A stretch of 64,000 bases of DNA from Apostichopus japonicus (lineage: Eukaryota; Echinodermata; Holothuroidea; Aspidochirotida; Stichopodidae): assembly GCF_037975245.1 (NCBI RefSeq), contig NC_092583.1, positions 17,942,764 through 18,006,763 on the forward strand, in the 5' to 3' direction. This document shows, in pieces, positions 1 to 13,022 of this stretch. Positions within the stretch are counted from its first letter, which is position 1, and every line of letters begins with the position of its first letter. Below the pieces are notes generated by a model that saw nothing but the letters and a program-made list of their open reading frames with translations, was not told the DNA's origin and made no database searches. A program made the position numbers and the translations under genes.

Positions 1-699
1 CTCTGTACTGTCGTAGAGTCACAACAGTGTTGAACTGTACTTTACCATGGTCCTATACTTTACCATGGTCCTATCAACTGTATTTAATAGCTATGTACTG
101 TCTTAGAGTCACAAACAGTGTTGAACTGTACTTCACCATGGTCCTATTAACTGTATTTAATAGCTATGTACTGTCTTAGAGTCACAAACAGTGTTGAACT
201 GTACTTTACCATGGTCCTATACTTTACCATGGTCCTATCAACTGTATTTAATAGCTATGTACTGTCTTAGAGTCACAAACAGTGTAGAACTGTACTTTAC
301 CATGGTCCTATCAACTGTATTTAATAGCTATGTACTGTCTTAGAGTCACAAACAGTGTTGAACTGTACTTTACCATGGTCCTATACTTTACCATGGTCTT
401 ATCAACTGTATAAATAGCTCTGTACTGTCACAAACAGTGTTGAACTGTACTTAACCATGGTCCTATCAACTGTATTTAATAGCTCTGTACTGTCTTAAAG
501 TCACAAACAGTGTCGAACTGTACTTTACCATGGTCCTATCAACTGTATTTAATAGCTCTGTACTGTCTTAGAGTCACAAACAGTGTTGAACTGTACTTTA
601 CCATGGTCCTATCAACTGTATTTAATAGCTATGTACTGTCTTAGAGTCACAAACAGTGTTGAACTGTACTTTACCATGGTCCTATCAACTGTATTTAAT
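1..699. repeat. Minisatellite, ~73-bp unit, 9 copies
   Basis: Nine head-to-tail copies run from the window edge, so the array is truncated on the left. Unit starts (AGCT[A/C]TGTACTGTC) fall at about 89, 162, 253, 326, 416, 481, 554 and 627. Most units are 73 bp. Three are about 90 bp because an internal 18-bp segment (ACTTTACCATGGTCCTAT) is doubled, and one is 65 bp through a small deletion. No coding potential is seen. Confidence 0.95.
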
Positions 700-1413
700 G
701 TTTGATTATTACAAGAGATAACAAAGCAAGTTGCATTGATTGTTTTGTCTCATTTTTCCTCACAAAGTTTTGTAAACTTAAAATGTGGTTATCAGCCTAT
801 TGTTTCCTTTGCCTGTCCTGACCAACTTGATAAGTTTCAGCAGTTCAGCTGGATTGAGTTTGGGTTTATACTATGATATCATGATGGTGCTTGATGTTAT
901 TGAAGTGTGGGTGTTAGCTTTAAGCAAGATTCTTGAAACTGAATGAACTCAGAAAGTTACTAAAATTATGTCGGATAATTCTTGAAGTGTGGACAACTTG
1001 TTGTTTGTTTGCTGCTCTAATATCAAATGTTTTGATTCATTTAAAAGTTGAGAGATAAAGAGGTACACCTGATAGTGGTTTATATAGGATCTCTAACACC
1101 TCTCTCACAACCTTAAATATGTCTGTTGTCACCCATTCTGCAAGTACCACCTTGTTGGTAACCCTGCCCTACATTGGTGATTTGAAGGTTATGGAACTAA
1201 GATGTGGACTTTGAGACAGGTTAAATAGCAAATGTAAATATTGGTTTGAATTTTATCACTGGGTCCAGTGTTTAGTTTCGTAATCAGACTTAAACTTTGA
1301 AGTTTGAATATATTTGTGATTCAAAGGATAGAGTGTTACCTGGAAGACAGTTGAACATACTATCTTAGTCATGTACATGTTCCAAATTACAGCATGTTGC
1401 TACATGAAATGTG

Positions 1414-1578
1414 GTGTTAAGATTGTATCAGTAGTCAGACTTGTAGGTACCCTACACCCATGATAATGGTGTTAAGAGTGTATCAGTAGTCATACTAATA
1501 GGTCCCCTACACCCATGATAATGCTGTTAAGAGTGTATCAGTAGTCATACTTATAGGCCCCCTACACCCATGACAATG
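1414..1578. repeat. Short tandem repeat, 55 bp x 3
   Basis: Three copies of 55 bp start at 1,414, 1,469 and 1,524. Each contains GTGTATCAGTAGTCA and CCCTACACCCATGA, with a few substitutions between copies. Confidence 0.9.
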
Positions 1579-2971
1579 GTTGACCCCACTGTTTCAGAAC
1601 ACATGCTTTATTGATTTTTCATTTCATTATCTTCTTGTCAGGGATAGGAATTTCTTTCTTATAAATTGTTTCTTTTCTAATTTAATATATGATAGTATTT
1701 AAAAAGGTTAAAAATTGTACTTGAAACTGAAATAGTGTTATTGTCATGTGTACAGCACTGACTGAAACAAAGAAGAAGAGACATTTTATGTTTCATTTAG
1801 GTGAAGTCTCCCTAAGTTTGTCTAACCCAATGCCCAATTTCCACTGCCAGAACCTTCAGTCTCATGTTTAGTTCACGAACAGGTATCTGTTAAATATGTT
1901 TTGATTGTTTTCGGCTAGCACATCAAAAGCATATAACATATATGCCACTTTCATTTGCATATCATGGAATGATAAATATTCTGATTACTCAGGATTTCTT
2001 CCCAGTCTATAAGACCAAACATTTCTACAGGCAGCATACATGTTTATTTCATGTAACTGCCTGCATGTGCATGTTTCATTCTTTGTCACTAAAAATTTAA
2101 GATTTCATTCTAGCCAACAAGAATAATTTATATTCCTCATCTTTAAACAGAATGCATACAGTGAATTTTAACATTGATTTATAGTCTCAATCACTAAAAG
2201 GTTCAAAACATATGGAAAGTTGGTTAAAATTGATGACCTTTAAACATAAACACATAGATCAATCAAGATAACATGTACTATTAGAACTTTCCACTGATTA
2301 TAAATAACTTGTAGACAATTAGCCTGTGTTTATGTTATGAAATGATCAGCTTGGCTTCATTTATTGTTTAAATGTTTTGCAATGTGTGAATGTAGAGCTC
2401 AAGACAAAATATTTTAATTGATTAGTCAAAGATCTGGAAAGAATTTTTATTTCAACTTGTGGAGAAGTTGATGACCTTGCTTCCACATCCTTCTAGGATG
2501 AGTAATATTTTAATGAGAATCATCATTATCAGCCTATCAGAGATTGCCAAGTGGTGATTACATCAAAGATGAACAACTCTTGACAATGAATCATACGCAG
2601 GGCTTGTTCAACCTGGTGTGTATTTTGTAAGACTGCCCTCTATTAGTAATAGAAATGCTGTTGAGATTGATATATGTATCCCACAAATCCTGTTGTTATT
2701 GTCAATTGTTTTGGATTTTTTTCTATTTCCTGCAGAGTGGACTGGTTCTTTTAGATAAGGGGGGGGGGGGCGTTTAGGATAAGAGTATTTTGATTGAATT
2801 AATAATTAAAACTTTAGTGTATTTTATATTTGTTAGTAGATATTTTTTGCTTGTGCTTGAAGTTTTACTGCCAGGTGACGGCTTTATGGGAGTTTAAGTA
2901 CATCATGTGTGACCATTGGGTATGGCTGTTGCCCTTCCCACATAGTGAGCCACATTGAATTAGGTGTTAAT

Positions 2972-3108
2972 GGTCTACTGTGCAGGATAATGCACAAACA
3001 AGGATATAACTCAAGTGATACATGAGGCAGTACGCCGAGTGTGTCCATTGATAGGGTTATGTGTACACCCCGTGAGTGCATTATCCTGAGATAAACGCAA
3101 AGTAGACC
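2972..3108. mobile_element. Hairpin / MITE-like element
   Basis: Two inverted arms share GGTCTACT and AGGATAATGCAC (left arm 2,972-2,995; right arm 3,076-3,108, with a 9-bp insertion). They enclose about 80 bp of unique sequence. The 137-bp size, imperfect terminal inverted repeats and absence of coding capacity suit a non-autonomous DNA transposon. I see no clear target-site duplication, so a simple hairpin is also possible. Confidence 0.45.
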
Positions 3109-3937
3109 AATGATTACCCTGGTTCAATCATACAAAACACTAAATAAATATGATGTTTCACCTCAGAATGTAACAATTTAATAACACTTTTAAAGAGAAA
3201 TAACCAACAGTTGTCGCAAAAGGGTATCTGGTTTTTCTTTACTTTAATTTTAGTAAAAATTCTCAGTTCAATGTAAATGCACAAAAAAAATAAGAAGAAT
3301 GACAATAATTAGGCTATACAATGCTGGACAACAGTACGTTGAACAGCATTACATAAGCAAGGGTATACTGCACCTGTTTCCAGTGGGCCTAGTACCACAA
3401 TCCGGTGTGTTCAACAACAAACAGAATTGACCTAAAGGATATTGTGTGTACTACTTATACTTACTTTATAGTACACCATATACTGTGCTAAGCAATATAG
3501 TTACGGTCGTAACAGCTTTTAACTTTTAGTTTAACATATATTGTAATACTGCCCTCATTAAGAGTTGATGTTGTGGAAGCCAAAGCTTTTAGTAATACTG
3601 CCCTCTAGTATGTAATTTTGAATTTTGGTATTTGACAGAGGACAATAAGGGAAGAAATGCCGGTTTTGTCATACAAGGACAAGAGGTGACACAGTGATTG
3701 AATTTGGTGGATTTGGTGGAAGTACTATAATTTAGTTGTCAGTAGTGATAGTCATACAACCTAAATAATATAGTAAATGATTAATTTGTTCATACATACA
3801 GTAATGGATAAAGTAAGTCAATGTCATACAATGATGTATATTGCGTTTAGCCAAATGGAAGTAAAAATTGTCAATTATTCCTGTAATTATGTAGAAAAAT
3901 GAGAGTTTTAATGAACTACTTGTATGTTAGGTATATT

Positions 3938-4611
3938 CAAATTGTGATTACTTTGTAAACATCTTAAGGAAACTTAGATTAATTTTATGTTTTGCTTGTT
4001 GACTCCCATATTGAATACATACAGCCTATTGTATTGGTGAGGTCAGAGATCATTCGACGTTAGCAGTTTTCAAATTGTGATGACCTTGTAAATAATATCT
4101 ATGGGATTCATTTTATACTATGCATGGCAGTGCCCCATTTGAGTACATGCAGCTAGTGGATTTGGTGAAGTTCAAAGGTCATTTGATGTTTTTGTTCAAA
4201 TTGTGATTACATTGTTAACATCTTAAGGAAACTTAGATTAATTTTATGTTTTGCTTGTTGACTCCCATATTGAATACATACAGCCTATTGTATTGGTGAG
4301 GTCAGAGATCATTCGACGTTAACAGTGTTCAAATTGTGATGACCATGTAAATAATATCTATGGGATTCATTTTATACTATGCATAGCGGTGCCCCATTTG
4401 AGTACATGCAGCTAGTGGATTTGGTGAAGTTCAAAGGTCATTTGATGTTATTGTTCAAATTGTGATGATTTTGAAAACACAATATCTACAGGAAACTTTT
4501 CATTAATTTTATATTTTGCATGTTGATGTCCTATATATGGAGTATATGCAGCCTTTTTTTTTGATGAAGATGAAAGGTCATTTCACATTAGCAATGGTCA
4601 AATTAAGAAAA
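3938..4611. repeat. Higher-order tandem repeat, 259 bp (133+126)
   Basis: Copies begin at TTCAAATTGTGAT near 3,938, 4,197 and 4,456, exactly 259 bp apart. The first two are nearly identical and the third is divergent and partial. Each 259-bp unit is itself two related halves, with CAAATTGTGAT recurring at 4,071 and 4,330 (133 + 126 bp). The halves carry GAGTACATGCAGC-like and GTTCAAAGGTCATTTGATGTT-like blocks. An original ~130-bp repeat therefore diverged into a dimer before the dimer was amplified. The repeat at 52,705-53,000 looks like the same broad family. Confidence 0.9.
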
Positions 4612-7600
4612 TCTTCGGAAAAAAAAAATCGTAAGATGAAAAAATCTTGCTGGTCCTCATTCGTAGATTGAGAATGCCTCATAGTACTTAGAATGCACAT
4701 TGTGTGTAGCTGACTATTGTACCTTTAACCTGCATTTTCTGTCATTTTTAGTTTTTGAATTATTCCCAGTTAGTTTGTTTTTATTCATACATGTTTTGTT
4801 ATCTTAGTGTGGCTCTTGAGGCCTAATAAAAACCCTCCAGTCATGCTTTAAAATTCTGCTCAGAAATGCATGCTCATAGCAACATAATCAACAGAGAAAC
4901 ATATTTGTGTTGTCTATTGGCAATTTGGTTGTTTTATAAAAATTTCATCAAATAGTTTCTATGGGCTGAAGTGAAGCATCTCAAAATTCACACCATTGTT
5001 TGCATTTGTACCGGAAGGCTTGGGGAAGGCTGGGACATTTTTCTTTCTGTTCTAAGAAAAATATAGATATTGAAAGTCATTTTCAGATGAAAAGATTGTG
5101 AAATTAATATAATCCTTTGGAAATGAGAGCTAGGATGGGTGGAATGATGATAACAATTTTGTTGAAAACCAGTACTTTTGCTGAGGAAAGAAAAAAGAGA
5201 ATGTATTTTTATTTCTCAAGTAAACTGTTTCGCCTTCTATGAGTAGAATAGGTAATGGTATAAGGGTAGTTTTTGCCGTTGCCCATTGTTAATGCCATTA
5301 TTTATAACACTTTTAAGAACACTATTCGAATAACATAATTTAAGTTTTTATCTGTGATAAAACAATATTCCCTGAAGTTGTTCTTGTAACAAGGTTCTTT
5401 TAACTAGAAATGTGTGAACAAGTGCTATTTATCACTTTTGCCAAATTATATGCTCTCAGACATTCTCAGGAAAACATCCCATGTGCCTTGTTTGTATGCT
5501 TCATTACTGCATTCTGTCAAACTAAGGTTCAGGTTTTATGTGTTATTGGGTTGGAAATCAAGATGTCAACGGCCGACATTGGTTAATTTTAGTACACTGC
5601 TTGTGGTCAATTATGCAAGAATTGCTACATCGTGCTTGAAATACAATAGATATAAGATCTGAGATAAACTGAAAGATTATAACTCTATATTTACCTCATA
5701 ATGTGTGATATAAAACCCCAATGGTGTGTTGTGGTGTTTGATTGGCCATGCTTGGAGGAAGATGCATTATCAAAACAATTTCTTTCAAAGGCTTGTTTTC
5801 CAGTAGTCTATTTCTCTCTTCATTTTCGTTTTCAGTACGTGTGAAAATATACTTTTAAATGAAACAGTTATTGTATCTGTAATGACAGATTCCATATGGC
5901 ATGTTGCCATCAAGAGATCTTACAGAAAATCATTTGAAACTTTGCACAGCTTTGACCCAATTTTTTTCTTCAGAATATTAGATTTCAAAGAAAACTTGCG
6001 CGCATCATGCATAGGTGGGAATATGTGTATGGGGAAAGTAGAAAGAAATTATGACAGTGAACTGTTGTGTTTCTAAACATTGCCTCAAGGGTGGCCCATC
6101 CTTAAAGCAATGTAATGACTAATGATAACGTACCAGATAATTAAATTAAGTGTACAGTGCACATACCAATAGAGATTTAATTTAACTAGCTGCTGATAAT
6201 TCCTATTTCAGTTCACATGTTTTTCTTTCTACCAGATTAGAAGTTGTTTCTTATCTGACAGTATAGGCTGAAAAACAAGACAACTATGTATTTTATGCTC
6301 ATGTAATTGCTTGGCTGATTGGTGCTAAACAGGATCAAAAGATCCTTACCTTCTGGCATAGTCATCCTCTTAGTGTTATTAACACATTGTCACTAGTGTT
6401 AATTATAACAAGTATAGGGAACTTTGACACAGCCATGGTGTATTGAACCCAGAATTACTAATAAACCTTTGCTTTATAGTCATGTTTGTCCTTTTCCTAC
6501 CAGTGTAAACTCCATTGGGTTTACAAAGTAAACACTTCAACTGCACTTTGTCAATAGTGCTTCAGTTCCCAGTACTAACTGAATACCCAAATTTTGCTTA
6601 ACTTTGGCAAACTCCTTTGGGGAACAAAGCATCAGAATAACTTGTCATGTTTTACTAGCCCTTACCTGTGTTGTTAAGGGCAAACTACCTGGGCTTAAAC
6701 TTTGGCTTGCTGCCATGCATGGTTGATCCTATGTACAGTACTACCACTTTTCAAATATACAGGATATAAAGGGGAATCTGTGTTTGGTTGAGCCAGCCCC
6801 TAAAGTACTGCTTCAGTACATCTTAAAGCGGTTGACTTTTGTGCAAAGAAAACCAATATCTTTACTCAATATAGCATGACGAAGACCTTATGTGGGCTTT
6901 AATTGGGGCTGTTGTGTGTAAATTACCTTGAAGTAGTGACATGTACATGAATCCCTTAAACACATACAGTATGTTGTTACTCTGCCTAGACTATAAAAGC
7001 GCTCTTGTAGTTGCTCTTCTCTGAACCTTTCTCTTTCTCTCCTTATACTGATTTGCATGTTGATGTAGACCTTTGGACTCAATTTTAAGTGCAAACTATA
7101 ATTTGTTTTTCATTTTTGAGTAGTTTGGAGATAATACTTTTAACAAGTAATTGCATTTGCTATGCTGCTACTTACGGTTTGGTGGGCGTTAAAGAACGAT
7201 TCAATAATGTATTCAGTAGGAAAGAAGAGCATAAACAACATAAGATGGATGACATGGATGACATTAAGACAACAGTTTAAAATTATTTGAAATATTTATG
7301 CTTTATTCTATGTGCCCCGTAAGCCACTAAATGCACCACTTCACCCCAATATTATTGATTTGGAAACAGCATGGGAGCTTGTGCTTCCACCTAAACCAAT
7401 CAGAGTGGTTGTGGTGACTTGAATCAACTAGTAAATAATCGGTCAGAATTCGTAGAAACAAGATAAAGATGAGATAAATAGATGGGTTGTCATTATCAAT
7501 AGAAGTATTTGTTTATGGCATGGATAATAGAGGCACTGTTACAAAGTTCAAGTACAATGTTTGATTGAAACAAATTCATTTGCAGTGTTTTGTTTCTCAG

Positions 7601-7903
7601 CAGGGTCCTAGTGGACATACATGAGCATCATTACCAATGACAGTTTGTGGTTATGCGATGTGTAGGCAGAAGGGAGGCAAATTGAAAGACTATCCGGTAA
7701 AAAGGGTTAATTGATTGTAACAAAGCAGTCAATGTGTTTGTACTTCAGATGTTTCATGAACATTTGATTCATCACTGTCATCTGTGTCTGCCTTTAGCCA
7801 ATTCACGAGGTCACCATCTGCTGAATCACAGACTGACAACTTCATCTGTCAAAATTGGATGGATTGACTTCTTACTGTAGGTTGTACCTAATGTTAATAG
7901 GTT

Positions 7904-7994
7904 GTGACCTGTCTTGACCTGTATATATCCTCTTGACCTGTATCTAGTCATGACCTGTATCTAGTCATGACCTGTGTATAGTCGTGACTTGTCT
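7904..7994. repeat. Short imperfect repeat, ~20 bp x 5
   Basis: TGACCTGT recurs about five times at roughly 20-bp spacing, within the variant core TGACCTGTATCTAGTCA. Confidence 0.7.
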
Positions 7995-8100
7995 GTAATG
8001 TAAATGCTGGATGAAACCTATTAAATTTGAGCATGTTACAAAACTGGCTTAAGTTTTTTCTTGTCCCCTGTATGCCGTCATAATAAGTCTAACTCTCTTC

Positions 8101-8371
8101 ACTAGCCTGGAAACCGTACCTCTACCCTAGCCCTACTTAAGTCTGACCTCTATAATCCTCGATCCAATCATTAGCCCTGGTAACAGTATCTCTACCCTAG
8201 CCCTACTTAAGTCTGACCTCTATAGTCCATGCTTCCAATCACTAGCCCTGGAAACCGTATCTCTACCCTAGCCCTACTTAAGTCTGACCTCTACATTACA
8301 TGCTTCCAGTCATTAGCCCTGGAAACTGTATCTCTACCCTAGCCCTACTTAAGTCTGACCTCTATATTTCC
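8101..8371. repeat. Minisatellite, ~71 bp x 4
   Basis: Units start at about 8,101, 8,170, 8,241 and 8,312. Each has TAGCCCTGGAAAC..GTA, then CTCTACCCTAGCCCTACTT and AAGTCTGACCTCTA. The copies differ mainly in the 15 bp at their 3' ends. Confidence 0.92.
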
Positions 8372-11300
8372 TGCCAACATTTCAAGTAGGCTGTCTTCTT
8401 TTTCTCCTTCCCTAAGTTACAACAAAGCAAGGCTGCAAAGATTCCTATCTCTGTGCCTCAACTTTATTCTTCTTGTTCTGTTATGTGTTGCTGTGGCCCA
8501 TTGCGCTCTGTTGCTGCCACAGCTACTCTTTCAGTATCCAGTACATCTATTGCATTTCATGAGATGTCTCACTGAAGATATTTATACCATGCAGTAGAGG
8601 TTCACTTCAATGTCTGGAGTGTAGTTTTGGAAGAAATCAATTAAAACGTAACAAATTATGAAGCAAACTGTATGGCTTTAATTGGATATTCTGGATGATT
8701 TTAGTAGATTTATCATTTAACTTATCATTTTGAACTATGGTATCTGCTTTGAGAGCATTTCATTGACCTCTTTCTATACAGCCATTGAAGAAGGAAGTTG
8801 TTAATATTGAGTGTCGAGTTTTGAACTCTCGTCCATAAAAAGGACCTAGTGGTAATTAATTGCATTAACATTCAGTTAATTAAATCTTTGGAGATGAGAT
8901 CACCTAGCTATTGTGCTAGAATCTACAGCTTTTATTCCCATGGACCCTGGAAACTGTTGATGTAAGGCGTCTAAAATGTAATATATACGTCACGAGACAT
9001 CCACGCAGGAAGTGCATTGGTGGTGATTTATATCAAACGATTACAGAGGATATTTATTTCTTTTTGTCTGATATAGGGCTTCATGTGTGGCAGCAGACCT
9101 ATTAAACAGCATAGAGAGGCACTATTAGCCTAAATTTTACCTGATGAAATACATACATAGGTTAAAATGTCCTGTGACTATTCCCTCACTACTATGAGAG
9201 GAAATTAAACCAAAGAAAATCTAAACAATATGCCAAGAGGCAGATATAATAATATTCAAAGGTCATAGTTTGTCATTGTTGAGCGTTGGGAGGTATAGTT
9301 TGATTGTAGTATATACATCCATACCATTGCACCCTATTATATAAAGGTAAAACAGAAGTGATTAAAAAAAATATTTATGAGCAAAGTTTTTGATTTGTTA
9401 AAGTAATTTGTATATATATCTCATTATTTCCATAACTTTTAGCTGTCAGAAGTTGCTCTATTGTCACTGAATGCCTCAAAATATTTTGGATCGACAAAGT
9501 AGACAATTCGTGTCTTGGTGATGGGAAATACACAGAGGGTGTTTGTTAAAGAAGGATAAATTTAATCTTAGATGACATTAATTGATAACATTATTGTTCA
9601 CAACATTTTGTGAATCGCTTAAAGTATCTCCATACCTAGCATTGTAGTGGGTGCAATTACTTGTTATTTCTTAGTCGTTTATGATGCCTGCAGCACTGAT
9701 TTGGAATATTTGCAATTTGCAATATTTACAGAAAAGGATAAATAGTTCAGTGATTTTCATTTGTAATTTTTTAAACAGTCACAGTTACCACCTTTGCTCT
9801 TTCAGTGCTCTCAATATCCCCCATTTCTCCTTCCCCCAGTTATACTAAACTACTAAAAGAATTGAAAGAAATTTCATGTTTGTGTCAATACTAGTTGAAA
9901 TGCATCCTCACTGATTTATTACCTATGAATGTAAATTACCCATCCAGGTTATGTATTGCTAAAGGTCTAGTAAATGACCCAGCTGAAAACATCAGTTTTA
10001 GCAAATGCATTGAAATGTAATTATGCGACTGTTATTTGATTCCATTGTATTCGGTTGCTGCAATCTCACTATTTCCTTTCCTCTCTAGGGGTCATCTTCT
10101 TCACCATCACAATGAATTTTAATCTGTTTCTCATTTTCCAGGTGTAAAGGCATCATCTGCTTTGATAATTTTCTCTCAGGGTTCATACCTTACCAGGGTC
10201 TCCTTTGTCCTCCCTGTGGATCAAGCAAACTTCTCGATTCCCAAGACCAGTCAGAGACTGTTGGTTGGTTCAAAATGCAAGACTCATTGAATAGCTCAAA
10301 TAACTCACTCACTTTAGTAGTTAAATCAAAGTGACCAACCTACTCAGTCCATCTAAAAACAACTCTAAAAAAGGGACATGAATTTGCAGCCTTGACAGAG
10401 TAACTGTTTATCTTGTTGACTTTCCTAGCTAAATGTTGTTGATCTCCCACCTCTCCCTCTCACCCACTCAACCTTTTAAAATTCAGGTAGAATTTCCCTG
10501 TTATGTTTCGATTGACCCATCCCTTATGTTGAGAAAACAATATCGGAATTAATAAGCAACATTAAACTACATATTTAATATAACAAATAAACTATTTTGA
10601 TGAGAATTGTTCATATTTTGTAAGGAAAATACCATCTGTGGAAGTTTAAATTAAGTCATGATCCAAAATGATTAAAGTCTTTCCAACAGTGTTCCTAAAA
10701 CTTTTTCCAATAAGCCTACCCAAAGTTATCAGAAAAGAGTCATTGTAAAATAGGGAGGCTTGAAGGAAGATATGAAAGACAAACCAAATAGGAAAGTATG
10801 ATATTCACTAGGAAAGAAGGAATAGTACTCTAAAGAAAAAAAAAAAGAAAAAGTAAAATATGAAGGTGAGTGGAAGTCAATGTGGAAAGCCTCATATACT
10901 GTGAAGATTGTGAAGTTTTCTGCTAACTGTATTACAGCAGGACTGTGCAAAGTCAGCATTTTCCACTCACCAAATTGCTTTTCAAATTCTGCCTTCATCT
11001 CACCATTTAGATCTGTCAAGTTCATGCAGTATCACACACCACTCTTTAAATCTTCTTGCTTTTCCTTTCTTTATCTTTGTTGGGTGGGTTGCTTTACAAA
11101 GCCCCTAGGCCCTTATAGATTATTATTGGAGACTTTGTCTCAAGTGCCAGTTATAAGTTTCAAGTACTTTCCTTGAACTTTGAACAAGTGCTGCATGCAA
11201 GAGGAGGTTGAGGACACTGAAATTGTCTTCTTTTTAATTTCGTTTATTGAAGCAAAGTAATGACATTGTCAGATATTGTCATTGGAAATGAGTGATCATG

Positions 11301-12845
11301 GCATAGTTTGTAACATATTAATCTATCTATATATTCAACATCATTTGTGTCATCTTATGTACTGGTGACATGATCTGCCTTTGCTATGTTGAAGCCCAGC
11401 TGCTTAATGACCCATAGCTATGTTACATGAAGGATAAAATATCTGCTTCTCCATCTCTTCACCACAATACCATAAAACTACACTCACCCCCCCCCACCTA
11501 TCCTCTCTCCTAGTAACTTTCTGCTTCTCAGAAAAGTATGCCTGGAACTACTGGGATTTGCTTTAAGTTGAGTCTGTAATCGTTTCTATGTGTAAATCTA
11601 AAGGCTTGGTGACTGAGTATATATAGTTGGGAATGATTCCTTGCCTAGAACAGCTCTTGGCTGCCCTACATCTTTTATAGAACTATATTTGGACATCAGT
11701 TTGGCTGCCATTACAATGACAGGATCATATTATCAAAGCTTCAGGGTTGAAACAATAAAGAAGAGTAAATAGTAAATTAATCTCCCACTTTGTGGTATAA
11801 TATCAAATGTCAAATGTGGTATAGCAGCAAATAACTATACTTAACTATGTATGCTCTTTGTTCATGAATTCAAATTAATTGCATTAATAATGTAAAGGTT
11901 TTATAACTTGTTTATTCTCCCTTCCCACCCTCTAACTAGAGCTAGAGGAGGGGGAGGGAGGGGGGAGGGATGGAGAGGGGAAACTGGTGGCAGATGCATA
12001 GAAATGTAAAGCAGTTAACCTTTGTTTATGTTTGGATCACGTTTCTAGTGAGCATATGGGATCACCATATTTTCTTGTGATGCTTTTGCAAATGATCAAC
12101 TGTCATCACACCTGGAGCCATAAAAGGGAGCCCTTGGAAAACCAATCAATTTTCTAGTTGGTTCTAAGATGACCTTTACCCAAATACTACAGAGCCCAAG
12201 TGAAATGAAATTATAGAAGGCGCTTGTTGCACCTTCTCTTGTTGCCAAATTAGTCATCTGGAGAGTTTGATAGAAACATCTAGGGAGGATGCATTGACGT
12301 ACATGGGACATTAATTTCTCCCAGGCCAGCATTATTTTGCTCTAAGTGTGTCCATACTTCAATCTAGATCAGTTTAATTAAATACTGTTAAAATAAGTTG
12401 GATTTCTTCCTCATAAGAGTCAAGACACAAACGGAAATCAGTAATATCCGTTACCATCTTCTGAATACCCTTGTTTTCTCCTTCCACTTTGAAATTTTAA
12501 AGAAGATGACGTTGTTTTGTTCAGTGAATTTGACAAGCAAAGAAAATTATCTTCAAGTCCCATGCCAATTGCATGCACTTTGGCTAATTCTTGCATAAGA
12601 TAATTGCATCGTTTCACCAAGTAAACTCTGCTAAGTGGTCAGAATAGCCCCAGGGTAACATTTAAATTAAAGCTATGAAGAGGTAGCTATATTAGCTGCC
12701 TAACTTTCTCATTAACTGTCAGGTGATGCTGAAGTTGTTGGTAATTATTATAGGTCTCATTGTTATTGTCAACCCTATTGGTAGGTAGGTGGGGATGCTG
12801 TGCATACTGAAATATCAAACTTTTATTGGGATTTGGAATTCTGTG

Positions 12846-13022
12846 GTGACTTGGTGGTTTGAGATATCACCTTCCCAGTATGTGCATTTAATCTGTAGTG
12901 ACTTGGTTTGTGATATCACCTTCAGTTTGTGCATTTATTCTGTAGTGACTTGGTGGTTTGAGATATCAGTTTATAGGCTGTGTATTTACTGTGTGTAGAG
13001 ACTTGGTGGTTTGAGATATTGC
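12846..13022. repeat. Minisatellite, ~50 bp x 4
   Basis: GTGACTTGGTGGTTTGAGAT recurs at about 12,846, 12,898, 12,945 and 12,998, with spacing of 47-53 bp and small indels between copies. Confidence 0.85.

Noticed and set aside
10729-11025. Minus-strand 98-codon frame with a plausible segment (DLNGEMKAEFEKQFGEWKML)
   Set aside because: The first half looks protein-like, but the rest is low-complexity Phe/Ser from an A-rich tract. There is no clear acceptor or donor and no recognised domain.
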